From: Pseudomonas poae
GTDB taxonomy: Bacteria > Pseudomonadota > Gammaproteobacteria > Pseudomonadales > Pseudomonadaceae
Assembly (NCBI GenBank): GCA_028869255.1
Contig: CP110972.1
Location: 2,609,001-2,673,000 of the forward strand
Reading direction: 5' to 3'
Length of the DNA: 64,000 bases
The notes beneath the pieces are model-generated. The model made no database searches and was not told the DNA's origin. It saw nothing but the letters and a program-made list of their open reading frames with translations. Below, piece after piece: positions 1-9,445 of this stretch (positions within the stretch are counted from its first letter, which is position 1; every line of letters starts with the position of its first letter). Position numbers and translations under genes: made by a program.

Positions 1-882
1 CATCGCCTGATAACCGACGTAGAAGGTGTGGCCGCCGCGCTTGGCCGACAGCAACGAAAAAAACGCCTGGTTATCGATGTTGCCGAGCAGTTTGTCGCCA
101 TCCTCCCGTGCGGCGTAATAGCCCAGGTTGGCGCCCAGCACCCAGGCCCCGACCGGCTGGCTGTGCTTGAGGCCAATAAAATGCTGGGCATAGATGTCCT
201 TGAGCTGGCCCCGCCAGAGGCTGACGCTGGTGCGATTGCGGTTGAAGGCATAGTCGCCGCCGACGTAGTTGAACGCGTCACTTTCGGCCCCGCGCTGCGG
301 CACATGGCCGAGCATGGCGAGCATTTTCCCGTCACCGGCCTCATTGCGCAGGCGGGTGCTGGTCAAGTGCCCGGCCTGCAGCGTGAGGCCGGCGATCTCG
401 CCGGAACTGATACTCACCCCCTGGTAACTCGGCGGCAGCAAGCGGATGTCGCTGAAGGCCAGCACCGGCAGGTTGGGCTGCAACTCACCGAGTTTAAGCT
501 CGGTTTTGGACACCCGGGTCTTGAAGGTCAGGCCCAGGCGGCTGTACTCATCGGCGGCACGGCCATCGTCGTTGACCGGCAGTAAACCGCTATTGGTCCG
601 GTCCGGGCTGCTGTCGAGCTTGAGGCCCAGGGTGCCCAGCGCATCCAGGCCAAAGCCCACGGGGCCTTGGGTGTAGCCGGATTTGTAGGTCAGGATAAAC
701 CCCTGGCCCCATTCCTCGGCCCGGGATTGCTTATTGGCGCCGACGATATCCGAGAAATCACGGCTGAAGTAATAGTTGCGAGCCTGCAAGGTGGCCGTGG
801 AATCCTTGAAAAAATCGCCCTCGTCAGCCGTCGCCGCAAGGGGCACACCCAACAGGGTCAGCCAGATACGTGGTGTGTTCAT
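1..882 (-). CDS. benF: OprD-family outer-membrane porin, BenF-like (partial, C-terminus beyond window)
   Basis: Probable substrate-specific OprD-type porin that lets benzoate or related aromatic acids cross the outer membrane. Reading leftward from an ATG at 882 (AAGAG ribosome site about 7 bases upstream), the protein starts [19 protein letters not shown], a signal peptide. OprD-like beta-barrel text follows (RNYYFSRDF near residue 36, a [18 protein letters not shown] strand, later [16 protein letters not shown]). About 294 residues are visible; the family is usually 400-450 residues, so the C-terminal third lies left of base 1. It is the last gene of the benABCDK series, 39 bases after the transporter gene, which supports a BenF role. 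The porin class is clear from the sequence; benzoate specificity is inferred from position. Confidence 0.85.
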   Translation of the reverse strand, partial: MNTPRIWLTLLGVPLAATADEGDFFKDSTATLQARNYYFSRDFSDIVGANKQSRAEEWGQGFILTYKSGYTQGPVGFGLDALGTLGLKLDSSPDRTNSGLLPVNDDGRAADEYSRLGLTFKTRVSKTELKLGELQPNLPVLAFSDIRLLPPSYQGVSISSGEIAGLTLQAGHLTSTRLRNEAGDGKMLAMLGHVPQRGAESDAFNYVGGDYAFNRNRTSVSLWRGQLKDIYAQHFIGLKHSQPVGAWVLGANLGYYAAREDGDKLLGNIDNQAFFSLLSAKRGGHTFYVGYQAM

Positions 883-921
883 GTCGTTGCTCTTAGTTAT
901 TGTTATCGACGGTCTGGCAGG

Positions 922-2256
922 TCATAGCGCCTGGGCGGTCGGCAAAACCACACGGGTGCGCCGTTCATTCAGGGCGAACAGGGTCATGGCCAGCGCCGCA
1001 ATAGCGCCGGGAATCGCAAAGGCCATGAAATTCAGTTGCAGGGGCAGTTCAATCGCCATCAGCGCGCCGCCCAAGAGCGGACCGACAATCGCGCCATTGC
1101 GCCCGATGCCGGAGGCCCAGCCCAGGCCGGTAGCGCGGATTGACAGGCCATACAGCTGCGCCGCCCCGGCATACAGCAGGATTTGCGTGCCGATGGTGGT
1201 AGCGCCCGCGATAAAGATCAGCAGGTACAGCACCGGCATCGGGCTGTTGATGCCCAACAGGCTGATCGACACCACCCCGGCGACAAAGAAACAGATGGTC
1301 ACGGTGGTCAGGTTCAGCCGGTCGCCCAAGCGCCCGCCGACAATCGCCCCGGCCATGCCACCCAGGTTCAGCGCAATCAGGAACGACAGGCTCGACCCCA
1401 GGCTGTAACCGGCGCCCGCCATCAGTTTGGGCAGCCACGAACTCAAGGCGTAGACCATCAGCAAGCAGCAGAAAAACGCGGTCCAGATCATTGCCGTGCG
1501 CACGGCCAGGCCATGGCGGAACAGCTCCACCACTGAGGCGCCCTTGCTTTTGCTGTCGGTGACCAGCAGTTCGTCATCGGCCTGGATCGCGGTGTGCGGC
1601 GACAGGCGATTGAGCAGCGCCCGTGCCTGGTCATGCCGGCCCTGACGGATCAGAAAGCCGATGGACTCGGGCAGCTTGTACACAATCAACGGCAACAGCA
1701 GCAGCGGGATCACCGCGACAAAAAACATCGACTGCCAGCCATAGGCCGGCAGCATGAAAATCCCCACACACGCGGCGAACATGCCGCCCAGCGAATAGCC
1801 GCTGAACATGAAGGCCATCAAGGTGCTGCGAAACTTCTTCGGTGCATATTCGTTGATCAGCGCGGCTGCGTTGGGCATCAACCCGCCACAGCCAAGCCCG
1901 GCGAAAAACCGGCAAATGCCGAACTCGGTGGGGCTACTGGCAAAGCCGTTGACCACCGTGGCGATACTGAACAGCGCGAAGCACACCACGATGCCCTTCT
2001 TGCGCCCAAAGCGGTCGGCCAGGGTGCCGAAGATCAACGCGCCGAACATCATGCCAAACAGCGCATAGCTGCCCAGGGCCCCGGCCTGCAAGGGGGTCAG
2101 CCCCCACTCGCGCATGATCGACGGCAGTACCACGCCGTAGATAAACAAGTCATAACCGTCAAAGATCAACAGCAAGGCGCACAGGCTCACGACCAGCCAG
2201 TGAAAGCGGTTGAACGGCGCATTATCAATAATTGAATGAACATCATGGGTACGCAT
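922..2256 (-). CDS. benK: Benzoate MFS transporter BenK
   Basis: Inner-membrane major facilitator of the aromatic acid:H+ symporter family, about 444 residues with 12 predicted membrane helices. The family signature is present early in the protein: a DGYDLFIYG segment in helix 1, where the acidic residues are known to be needed for transport in this family, and the loop 2-3 motif GTLADRFGRKKG. I chose the ATG at 2256 (MRTHDVHSII) because AAAGAGAG lies just upstream; a longer frame from 2325 would overlap benD and has no ribosome site. It follows benD directly and precedes the porin gene, so porin, transporter and dioxygenase form one uptake-and-oxidation unit. Benzoate as substrate rests on the adjacent benABCD genes. 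Confidence 0.93.
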   Translation of the reverse strand: MRTHDVHSIIDNAPFNRFHWLVVSLCALLLIFDGYDLFIYGVVLPSIMREWGLTPLQAGALGSYALFGMMFGALIFGTLADRFGRKKGIVVCFALFSIATVVNGFASSPTEFGICRFFAGLGCGGLMPNAAALINEYAPKKFRSTLMAFMFSGYSLGGMFAACVGIFMLPAYGWQSMFFVAVIPLLLLPLIVYKLPESIGFLIRQGRHDQARALLNRLSPHTAIQADDELLVTDSKSKGASVVELFRHGLAVRTAMIWTAFFCCLLMVYALSSWLPKLMAGAGYSLGSSLSFLIALNLGGMAGAIVGGRLGDRLNLTTVTICFFVAGVVSISLLGINSPMPVLYLLIFIAGATTIGTQILLYAGAAQLYGLSIRATGLGWASGIGRNGAIVGPLLGGALMAIELPLQLNFMAFAIPGAIAALAMTLFALNERRTRVVLPTAQAL

Positions 2257-2308
2257 GGCAGTGCTCTCTTTATTGTTGTTGTGAGTCAGTGTCTGCAGGT
2301 ACAGCGGG

Positions 2309-3070
2309 TCAGCCGAGGTCTCCACCTCCTACCGGCAAGGTCACGCCGGTGATGTAGGAGGCTTCGTCAGAGGCCAGGAACAGAATCGCGCCGGCCTGTT
2401 CGTCGATGCTGCCGTAGCGCTTCATCGGGCTGCTGTCGAGGGTCTGGTCGACGATCTGCTGGTACCAGACCCGCTCCTGCTCGCTCTGCGGCTGGCTGTT
2501 GCGCGGGATACGGCGCGGCGGTGCCTCGGTGCCGCCGGGCGCGGTAGCGTTGACGCGGATGCCGCTGCCGGCGGTTTCCAGCGCCAGGCAGGCGGTCAGG
2601 GCATTTACCCCGCCCTTGGCCGCGCCATAGGGCACGCGGTTGACCCCGCGTGTGGCCACCGAGGACACATTGACGATGGCGCCGCTCCCCTGCTCCAGCA
2701 TGTAGGGCACTACGCAATGGCAGCACCACAGCGTCGGAAACAACGAACGGCGCACTTCGGCTTCGATCTCCCCTTCGGCGTAGTGCTCGAAGGGCTTGGC
2801 CCAAATAGTGCCGCCGACGTTGTTGACCAGAATATCGATGCGCCCGAACCGCGCCCGGGCCGCAGCCATCAGCCGCGCACACTCGGCGTGCTGTTCCAGG
2901 TCAGCGGTGAGAATCAGCGCCCGTTCGTGCTGCAATTCATGCACAAGCTCCGAACGATCGACCGCGACGAGCCAGGCGCCCTCCTCCAGCAAACGTTCGG
3001 CGACCCGCCGGCCGATGCCCTGCGCCGCGCCGGTGACCAGCGCGACCTTGTTGTGAAAACGTGGGTGCAT
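2309..3070 (-). CDS. benD: Benzoate cis-diol dehydrogenase BenD
   Basis: Short-chain dehydrogenase of 253 residues that oxidises 1,6-dihydroxycyclohexa-2,4-diene-1-carboxylate to catechol with release of CO2, using NAD+. The Rossmann motif VTGAAQGIG lies near residues 11-19, the NNVGG segment near 80, and the catalytic pair appears as YGAAK about 150 residues in, with a SSVA serine before it. The ATG at 3070 (MHPRFHNKV) is preceded by GAGGAG. It starts 10 bases after the benC stop in the benABCD order known from Pseudomonas and Acinetobacter. Nothing is odd in length or motifs. Confidence 0.95.
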   Translation of the reverse strand: MHPRFHNKVALVTGAAQGIGRRVAERLLEEGAWLVAVDRSELVHELQHERALILTADLEQHAECARLMAAARARFGRIDILVNNVGGTIWAKPFEHYAEGEIEAEVRRSLFPTLWCCHCVVPYMLEQGSGAIVNVSSVATRGVNRVPYGAAKGGVNALTACLALETAGSGIRVNATAPGGTEAPPRRIPRNSQPQSEQERVWYQQIVDQTLDSSPMKRYGSIDEQAGAILFLASDEASYITGVTLPVGGGDLG

Positions 3071-3080
3071 GGGCATCTCC

Positions 3081-4103
3081 TCAGGCCGCATCGCTGCTGG
3101 CGATGGCGTTAGGGGTGAACTTCTCGTAATGGAAACTGGCCGGGGTCACGCCTTGCTGCTTGAAGTGCTGGCGCACCGCGTCGACCATCGGCGGCGGGCC
3201 GCACAGGTACACGTCGACCTCGCCGCCGTTGAGCGCCTGATCGGGCATGTGCTGGGTCACATAGCCCTGGCGCGGGTGGACGGTGTGCGGGTCGGCCACG
3301 CAGGTCACCAGGCTCAACCCGGGCAAGCGCGCAGTGAACGCCTGCAGCGCCTCGACCAACACCAGGTCCTGATCCCGCGTCACGCCGTAGATCAGCGTGA
3401 TCGGGCGGCTTTCACCACGCTGCGCGAGCACCTCAAGCATCGACAGAAACGGCGCCAGGCCGGTGCCGCCGGCCAGCAACAACAGCGGCCGTGCGACTTC
3501 ACGCAGGTAGAAACTGCCCAAAGGCCCGCTCATCGACACGCTGTCGCCCGGGTGGGCGCGCTCCAGCCAGCCGCTCATCAAACCGCCGGGCACGTGCTTG
3601 ATCAGAAAGCTCGCACGGCGGTCACCAGGGCGGCTGCTGAACGAATACGAGCGCGTCTGCCCGCTGTCGGGCACGCCGATGTTCACGTACTGGCCAGGCA
3701 GAAACACCGGCGCCTGATCCAGCTCGAAACTCACCTCCAGCGCGGCATCGGCATGCCGGACAATGCTCGTAAGCCTCGCGGCAAACTGCGCGGTGCCGGT
3801 CTTGCAGGCGCTGGAAGGCAGCGGCACGGCAATCACGCAATCGGACTGCGGCACCATCTGGCAGGTCAGCACCTGGCGCTCCTGGGCTTCGTCCTGGCTG
3901 AGGGCGTCTTCGATATAGTCGTCACCCAGGTCATAAGCGCCGGTTTCGCAGCGGCATTTGCAGGTGCCGCACACGCCGTCCGAGCAGTCCATGGGCAGGT
4001 TGATGCGTTGGCGGAAGGCGGCATCGAGGACCTTTTCACCGACCTTGCAGTCGATGAAACGGGTCACCCCATCCTCGAAGTTCAGGGCAATGGCATAGCG
4101 CAT
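3081..4103 (-). CDS. benC: Benzoate 1,2-dioxygenase electron-transfer component (reductase) BenC
   Basis: Reductase of 340 residues that passes electrons from NADH through FAD and a plant-type 2Fe-2S centre to the BenAB oxygenase. The N-terminal ferredoxin domain carries C40, C45 and C48 in CSDGVCGTC and a fourth cysteine in VLTCQ near residue 80. The FAD-binding domain has RSYSFSS and the NAD domain has GGTGLAPFL and a C-terminal LCGPPPMVDA. It lies 10 bases after benB. This ferredoxin-first domain order is that of class IB ring-hydroxylating dioxygenase reductases. Confidence 0.96.
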   Translation of the reverse strand: MRYAIALNFEDGVTRFIDCKVGEKVLDAAFRQRINLPMDCSDGVCGTCKCRCETGAYDLGDDYIEDALSQDEAQERQVLTCQMVPQSDCVIAVPLPSSACKTGTAQFAARLTSIVRHADAALEVSFELDQAPVFLPGQYVNIGVPDSGQTRSYSFSSRPGDRRASFLIKHVPGGLMSGWLERAHPGDSVSMSGPLGSFYLREVARPLLLLAGGTGLAPFLSMLEVLAQRGESRPITLIYGVTRDQDLVLVEALQAFTARLPGLSLVTCVADPHTVHPRQGYVTQHMPDQALNGGEVDVYLCGPPPMVDAVRQHFKQQGVTPASFHYEKFTPNAIASSDAA

Positions 4104-4113
4104 GGCGGTGTCC

Positions 4114-4602
4114 TCAGATGTGGTAGATGTCGATGACCTGGTGGATGTAGTCGTTTTTCAACACGACTTTCTTGCGCGTGATCAGCGGCTGTTCGGCGCG
4201 GGTATCAAGGCGGTAGAAAGAGGTGCCGAAATAGCTGTCCGTGGTCTTGTAGCGATGGCTGAGGGTCTGCCAGTTGAACCGCAACTCCACTTGCGCGCCG
4301 TCGTCGGCCAGCACTTCGAGGTTGGTGAGCATGTGCACGGTGCGCGGCTCGGGCGTACTGGCGCTGGAGCGCTCGGTCTTGATCCGGAAGATGCGGTCTT
4401 CCAGGCCGTCACGGCTGGGGTAGTAGATCAGCGAGATTTCGCTTTGCGGGTCTTCGGTGAGGGTGTCGTGGTCGTCCCAGGCGGGCATCCAGAACTCCAC
4501 CTTGGGCGAGTAGCACGCCAGCCATTCATCCCATTGGCGGTCGTCCAGCAGGCGCGCCTCGCGGTAGAGAAAGTCCAGCAGGCGGTCACGGGGCAGGCTC
4601 AT
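4114..4602 (-). CDS. benB: Benzoate 1,2-dioxygenase small (beta) subunit BenB
   Basis: Beta subunit of 162 residues of the ring-hydroxylating dioxygenase, with the SnoaL/NTF2-like cone fold expected for this family. It pairs with BenA in an alpha3beta3 hexamer and is mainly structural, with no metal site. Typical features are the early FLYREARLLDDRQWDEWL helix and the C-terminal RKKVVLKNDYIHQVIDIYHI end. Its ATG overlaps the benA stop by four bases (ATGA), which indicates translational coupling of the two subunits. Confidence 0.95.
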   Translation of the reverse strand: MSLPRDRLLDFLYREARLLDDRQWDEWLACYSPKVEFWMPAWDDHDTLTEDPQSEISLIYYPSRDGLEDRIFRIKTERSSASTPEPRTVHMLTNLEVLADDGAQVELRFNWQTLSHRYKTTDSYFGTSFYRLDTRAEQPLITRKKVVLKNDYIHQVIDIYHI

Positions 4603-5975
4603 GGCTGCACCTCGCGGTCGCTGGCGATCAGCCCTTGTTGTTCGCGCTGGATCGCCCGCTGCAGGCTCTGGGCCCAGTGCGCATGCTGGCGCACAAACAA
4701 GCCTTCGTCTTCGGTTTTAACCCCGCTGAGTTGCGGGTGCATGCCCATCGCCAGGGCGTTCTCGTCGGGCCCATCGACCCACTGTTTGGCGCCATGGCTA
4801 AGGTCATTCCACAAGCTGCTCGCGCCCTGGTAACCGGTCTGGCAAGCGCGGAACTCTTCCAGGTCATCCGGGGTGCCCATGCCGCTGACGTTGAAAAAAT
4901 CCTCGTACTGGCGGATGCGCGTCGCCCGCTCCTGGGCGCTTTCGCCGATAGGCGCCATGCAGTAGATCGTCACTTCGGTCTTGTCGACCGCAATCGGCCG
5001 CACCACACGGATCTGCGTGGAAAACTGGTCCATCAGGTACACATTGGGGTAGAGGCACAGGTTGCGGGTCTGGTCGACGATAAAGTCGGCACGCGCCTGG
5101 CCCAGGCGTTCGGCCAGCTCGGCGCGGTGTGCGTGCACCGGGCGTACTTCGGGGTTGAGCAGGCGCGTCCACAGCAGGATATGCCCGTGATCGAAGGCAT
5201 AGACGCCACCCAGGCTTTTCGACCAGCCATTGGCGTCGACGGTACGCGTGCCTTCCGCCGCGTAATTGCGCCGGCCCATGGTCGCCGAGTAGTTCCAGTG
5301 CACGGAGCTGACGTGGTAGCCGTCGGCGCCGTTCTCGATCTGCAACTTCCAGTTGCCGTCGTACACATACGATGAGCTGCCGCGCAGCACCTCCAGACCC
5401 AGCGGTGCCTGGTCAACCATCTGGTCGATGATCACGCGGGTTTCTCCCAGGTAATCGCTGAGTTCCGGCACGTCTTCACCGAGGCTGCCGAACAGGAAGC
5501 CACGGTAGTTTTCAAAGCGCGCCAGGCGTGTGAGGTCATGGGAACCGTCGCAGTCGAAGCTGTCCGGATAAGCCCCGGTCTTTGCATCCTTGACCTTGAG
5601 CAGCTTGCCGGCGTTGCTGAATGTCCAGCCGTGAAACGGGCAGGTAAACGAGCCTTTGTTGCCCTGTTTGCGCCGGCACAGCATGGCGCCGCGGTGCGCG
5701 CAGGCGTTGACCAGCCCATGCAGGCTGCCCTGTTTGTCACGGGTGATGACCACGGGCTGGCGGCCGATCCAGGTGGTGAAGTAGTCGTTGACCTCGGGCA
5801 CCTGGCTCTCGTGGGCCAGGTACAGCCAACCGCCCTCGAAGATATGCTGCATTTCCAGGGCGAACAGCGCGGGGTCGGTGAAGATGTCGCGGCGGCAACG
5901 GAAAACCCCGGTAGCGGGATCTTCCTGAACGGACTCGCGCAATTGGTTGGCGAGGCGGTCGAGTGTGCTGATCAT
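4599..5975 (-). CDS. benA: Benzoate 1,2-dioxygenase large (alpha) subunit BenA
   Basis: Catalytic alpha subunit, 458 residues, that dihydroxylates benzoate to the cis-1,2-diol carboxylate. The Rieske 2Fe-2S centre is visible as C92-x-H94 (CAHRG) and C112-x2-H115 (CPFHGW). The mononuclear iron region follows at about residues 212-228 (NGADGYHVSSVHW), with two histidines and the bridging aspartate. It is the first structural gene after benR. Its upstream region carries two BenR/XylS-type half-sites, so benzoate-bound BenR is expected to activate it. Confidence 0.96.
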   Translation of the reverse strand: MISTLDRLANQLRESVQEDPATGVFRCRRDIFTDPALFALEMQHIFEGGWLYLAHESQVPEVNDYFTTWIGRQPVVITRDKQGSLHGLVNACAHRGAMLCRRKQGNKGSFTCPFHGWTFSNAGKLLKVKDAKTGAYPDSFDCDGSHDLTRLARFENYRGFLFGSLGEDVPELSDYLGETRVIIDQMVDQAPLGLEVLRGSSSYVYDGNWKLQIENGADGYHVSSVHWNYSATMGRRNYAAEGTRTVDANGWSKSLGGVYAFDHGHILLWTRLLNPEVRPVHAHRAELAERLGQARADFIVDQTRNLCLYPNVYLMDQFSTQIRVVRPIAVDKTEVTIYCMAPIGESAQERATRIRQYEDFFNVSGMGTPDDLEEFRACQTGYQGASSLWNDLSHGAKQWVDGPDENALAMGMHPQLSGVKTEDEGLFVRQHAHWAQSLQRAIQREQQGLIASDREVQP

Positions 5976-6040
5976 GGGGCAGGCCCTCCGTTGTTCTTGT
6001 ATCAGGCACCCTCACCGTAGGTGTTTTACCGGCTCCCCAA

Positions 6041-6076
6041 TATCCGCTTTCTGCACATCACTATCCGCCTGGCGCA
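6041..6076 (-). promoter_or_regulatory. Paired BenR/XylS-type operators in the benA promoter
   Basis: Reading on the minus strand, two direct repeats fit the known XylS/BenR half-site pattern TGCA-N6-GGNTA: TGCG-CCAGGC-GGATA at 6076-6062 and TGCA-GAAAGC-GGATA at 6055-6041. Their starts are 21 bases apart, as in the toluate and benzoate promoters of P. putida. They lie 66 to 101 bases upstream of the benA start, where an AraC-type activator would overlap the -35 region. Confidence 0.85.
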
Positions 6077-6082
6077 GGGCGC

Positions 6083-7030
6083 TTAGCGATGGCGCTTCCA
6101 GGTCTGCGACGGCAGCTCGCCGAAGCGTTTGCGATAGGCCTCGCTGAAGCGCCCCAGGTGCATGAAGCCATGGTCCAGCGCCACCTCGGTCACGCTGCGC
6201 GCAGTGCTCAGTTGCAGGCGTGCGTGCACCCGTTCGAGTTTGCGTCGACGCACGTAGTCACGCGGAGACACGCCGACCTGGCGCTCAAACAGGCTATACA
6301 GCGAGCGCTCGCTGACCTTGGCGACCGCCATCAGTTGTTCGACGCTGATGTCCTCGGCCAGGTGCTGCTCGATAAACTCGCGCACCGCCTCAAAGCCGCC
6401 GCCTTGAGCCGGCTGGGGGATCACCCGCAACACGTTGTTGGCCAGCAGTGCCAGCAGCTTGTTCGCCACGATGCGCTCATACAGGCCCTGCATTTGCGGC
6501 TCGGCGGCGTTTTCCGCCTCATGGCAGATCAGCCCCAGTAATTGCAGGAAACCATCCATTTCGCTGAGCGCATGGCGTGCCGTCGCAAAACGGATGCCCG
6601 CCGGCGGCAGGCTCCAATGCTGCTCAAGGCAGGCGTTTTCCAGCAGGCGCACCGGTAACTTGATGATGAATTTTTCGCAGTCGGCGGAATAGGTCAGGTC
6701 AACCGGGTCATCCGGGTTGATCAGCAGGATCTCCCCCGGCCCGAACACATGCTCCACACCGCGTGAATTGGAACGGCAATGGCCGGTCAGCAGGATCTGC
6801 AAGTGATAGATGGTTTGCAGCGCCACCGACGTGACCCGTACCGGCGCGCCGTAGCTGATGCGGCACAAGTCCAGGCTGGAGAAGGTGCGATGGCTGATGC
6901 TCGCCTGCGGCCGACCTTTTGGCGGCAGGCGGATACAGTGGCTGCCCACATGCTGGTTGACGTAGTCCGATACCGCGTAGGCATCGGCACGCTGGAATAT
7001 CTGGCTGCGCTCACTCAATAGCACGGTCAT
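6083..7030 (-). CDS. benR: Benzoate-responsive AraC/XylS-family activator BenR
   Basis: Transcriptional activator of 315 residues. The N-terminal effector domain resembles XylS/BenR (QHVGSHCIRLPPKG region). The C-terminal AraC domain has two helix-turn-helix units, the first in EDISVEQLMAVAKVSERSLY and the second in TARSVTEVALDHGFMHLGRF. The ATG at 7030 (MTVLLSERSQ) is preceded by AAGAGG. An open frame continues 97 codons further upstream but lacks a ribosome site and is longer than the family. Its stop lies just upstream of the benA operators, the standard benR-benABCD arrangement. Confidence 0.93.
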   Translation of the reverse strand: MTVLLSERSQIFQRADAYAVSDYVNQHVGSHCIRLPPKGRPQASISHRTFSSLDLCRISYGAPVRVTSVALQTIYHLQILLTGHCRSNSRGVEHVFGPGEILLINPDDPVDLTYSADCEKFIIKLPVRLLENACLEQHWSLPPAGIRFATARHALSEMDGFLQLLGLICHEAENAAEPQMQGLYERIVANKLLALLANNVLRVIPQPAQGGGFEAVREFIEQHLAEDISVEQLMAVAKVSERSLYSLFERQVGVSPRDYVRRRKLERVHARLQLSTARSVTEVALDHGFMHLGRFSEAYRKRFGELPSQTWKRHR

Positions 7031-7335
7031 GGTTGCGCCTCTTTTATAGTTATTGGGGCTTAATTCATTGGGCGTAGGCTGACGCCTGGGGTATGGGGCG
7101 TCCAATATGGATAAGGTCTGAATGGATACCCTGGAGGTATCGTTGGCTGTGTTGCGGCCACGTTCCAGGTCAGCGTCGGACGGTTGCGGGCCGCTTGAAA
7201 GGTGACTGATCTGCCGCGCACAAGGCTTGAAGTGCCGATGTTGACCTTCGGCCGTTACCAGTGCCGGAAACTGTGCCGCCTTGACCTGAGGGTCTGCCTG
7301 ACACAATTCGCCACGATTCAACAGGCGCTCGGTAC
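7031..7335. other. Gene-less 305-base stretch between benR and the ABC exporter gene
   Basis: This should hold the benR promoter (minus strand). I found no convincing operator, hairpin terminator or small gene. The open frame that crosses it in phase with benR has no ribosome site and no recognisable protein text. Confidence 0.4.
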
Positions 7336-9153
7336 CTAGCGATACCCCCGCGCCTGAACATCGAACAACTCGGCATACCGCCCGCCCGCCGCCATCAGTT
7401 GAGCGTGGTTGCCCTCCTCCAGAATCCGCCCACCGTCCAGCACGATGATGTGGTCGGCATTGCGCACGCTGGAGAAGCGATGGGAAATCAACAGGGTCAT
7501 GCGCCCCTTGGCATGCTCACGAAAGTGCTCGAACACTGCCGCCTCCGCCCCGGCATCCAGCGCGGCAGTCGGCTCGTCAAGAATCAGCAGGTCTGCCTCC
7601 TGACGCATATAAGCGCGTGACAAGGCGACCTTCTGCCATTGCCCGCCAGACAGTTCCTGCCCGCCAAGCCAGCGCCCCAATTGCGTTGCATAGGCATTGC
7701 TCAGGCGCTCGATGAATTCGGCGGCCACCCCTTGAGTCGCAGCCGTGCGCCAGCGCGCCTCGTCGTTCAACGCCTCGACATCGCCCACCCCGAGGTTTTC
7801 ACCGACGCTCATCTGATAGCGGATGTAATCCTGGAAAATCACCCCGATGCGTTGCTGCAGCGTGTGTTCATCCCAGTCTTGCAGGTCGCTGCCATCCAGC
7901 AGGATTCGACCTTCGTCCGGGGTATAAAGACGCGTCAGCAGTTTGATCAGGCTGGTCTTGCCCGAACCATTCTCGCCCACCAACGCCAGGCTTTGCCCCG
8001 GCGCCAGGTGCAGGTTGATGTTGCTCAGCGCCGGCTGCTCGGCATTGGGGTAGCTGAACCCCACCTGCTCACAGCGCAGGCCATCCCCTGGACGCACGCC
8101 CTGGGTAAGCCGGCCACGCGGCACTACCACGGGGGTTTCGAGGTACTCATAAAGGTCCGACAGGAACAAACTATCGTCATACAAACCGGCAATCGCGCTG
8201 AGGCTGGCGGTAATCGCGCTTTGCCCTTGTTTGAACAGCACGATGTACATGGTCATCTGGCCCAGGCTGGTCTGGCCGCGCACGGTGTCCAACACCACCC
8301 AGGCGTAAGCCAGGTAAAACGCTGCAGTGCCCAGCAGGCCCAAGGCAAAGCCCCAGGCGTCGCGGCGCACCGTTAATTGGCGGTCCTCGGTATACAAGCG
8401 CTGGGCGTTGTCGCGGTAGCGCTTCAGGAACAACGGCGCCAGGCCAAACAGCTTGACCTCCTTGGCATGGGCTTCGTGGGACAGCAGCGATTCCAGGTAA
8501 TTCTGCTGGCGGGTCTCCGGCGCACGCCGGTGGAACAGGCGGAACGCATTGCCCGAAAAATGCGTCTCGGCGAAGAACACCGGCAACGCACCGACTACCA
8601 GAATCACCAGCGCCCACGGCGAAAAATGCACCAACAGCACGGCAAAGCTGATCAGCGAGATAAGGTTTTGCACCAGGCCCAAGCCCTTTGTGACCAGACT
8701 CAGCGGCCGGGTCGACGCGCCTTGGCGCACGCGCACCAGCTTGTCGTGAAACTCGGCGTCTTCGAATTGCAGCAGCGACAGAGTCTGGGCTTTTTCCAGA
8801 ATCATCAGGTTGACCTTCACCCCCAACTGCACCCGCAACAACGATTGCTGCATCGACAAGGCGCGTTGCGCGGCGGCCAGCAGCGCCAGCACACCCGCCT
8901 CGGCCAGCACATAGCGCATCACCGGCCAGACCGGCGCCTGGCTGCCGGCGGCATGAATCTGCATGGCGTGGACCACGCCATCGACAATGCGCTGGCCGAT
9001 CCAGGCAGCCAACGCCGGCAACAGACCGGCAATGATCGTGGCCAGCAATAGCCCCATGAATAACGGGCGCGAGGTGTCCCACACCAACCCAAGCGCCCGG
9101 CGCGCCTGGACGGTAAACGCGCTCAATCGATTGAACAGCACCCTCAATGGCAT
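7336..9153 (-). CDS. ABC transporter, fused membrane and ATPase domains (exporter type)
   Basis: Half-transporter of 605 residues expected to work as a homodimer in the inner membrane. The membrane domain occupies roughly residues 1-330 and the ATPase the rest. In the ATPase, Walker A is GENGSGKTS, the signature is LSGGQ, Walker B is LLILDEPTAALDA, and an ISHR switch histidine is present. The ATG at 9153 is preceded by AGGGAG; a longer frame from 9315 is unlikely. It is divergent from the TonB receptor and importer genes. The substrate is unknown. This class exports peptides, lipids or drugs, so a role with a compound handled by the neighbouring uptake genes is only a guess. Confidence 0.85.
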   Translation of the reverse strand: MPLRVLFNRLSAFTVQARRALGLVWDTSRPLFMGLLLATIIAGLLPALAAWIGQRIVDGVVHAMQIHAAGSQAPVWPVMRYVLAEAGVLALLAAAQRALSMQQSLLRVQLGVKVNLMILEKAQTLSLLQFEDAEFHDKLVRVRQGASTRPLSLVTKGLGLVQNLISLISFAVLLVHFSPWALVILVVGALPVFFAETHFSGNAFRLFHRRAPETRQQNYLESLLSHEAHAKEVKLFGLAPLFLKRYRDNAQRLYTEDRQLTVRRDAWGFALGLLGTAAFYLAYAWVVLDTVRGQTSLGQMTMYIVLFKQGQSAITASLSAIAGLYDDSLFLSDLYEYLETPVVVPRGRLTQGVRPGDGLRCEQVGFSYPNAEQPALSNINLHLAPGQSLALVGENGSGKTSLIKLLTRLYTPDEGRILLDGSDLQDWDEHTLQQRIGVIFQDYIRYQMSVGENLGVGDVEALNDEARWRTAATQGVAAEFIERLSNAYATQLGRWLGGQELSGGQWQKVALSRAYMRQEADLLILDEPTAALDAGAEAAVFEHFREHAKGRMTLLISHRFSSVRNADHIIVLDGGRILEEGNHAQLMAAGGRYAELFDVQARGYR

Positions 9154-9445
9154 GCACTCCCTACGGGTTCTGAAATCAGGCTGGATTGCCGGTGATGATC
9201 GGTGGCGACTTAAGCGAGAGCGGATTATGACAGGCCTCGACACCTGGCACATCAAGCGGGGAGCAGCAGTGCGCGCCAACACATAATAAAAATAGATGAT
9301 CTTATAAAATAACAAGATAACAATATCTGATAATTAGCTTATTCCAAAAAAGACTTTCCACACGGTTTTTTATAGAGATATCTTCGCTTCACAGACCGAC
9401 CCCATGCCTGGCGGAGGACGTACCCAAAGCCACCAGGTTGCCTAC
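9154..9445. promoter_or_regulatory. AT-rich divergent promoter region between ABC exporter and TonB receptor
   Basis: About 290 bases, of which 9285-9385 is strikingly AT-rich (runs such as TTATAAAATAAC) in a GC-rich neighbourhood. It must carry the start signals for both divergent units. I could not match a Fur box or any other named operator with confidence. Confidence 0.45.

Noticed and set aside
7031..7321. N-terminal extension of BenR by 97 residues
   Set aside because: No ribosome site at the upstream start, and the protein would be much longer than the family; the ATG at 7030 has AAGAGG.
9300..9390. Possible Fur box before the TonB receptor at 9446
   Set aside because: The GATAACAATATC stretch matches the 19-base Fur consensus poorly beyond the first half; AT-richness alone explains it.
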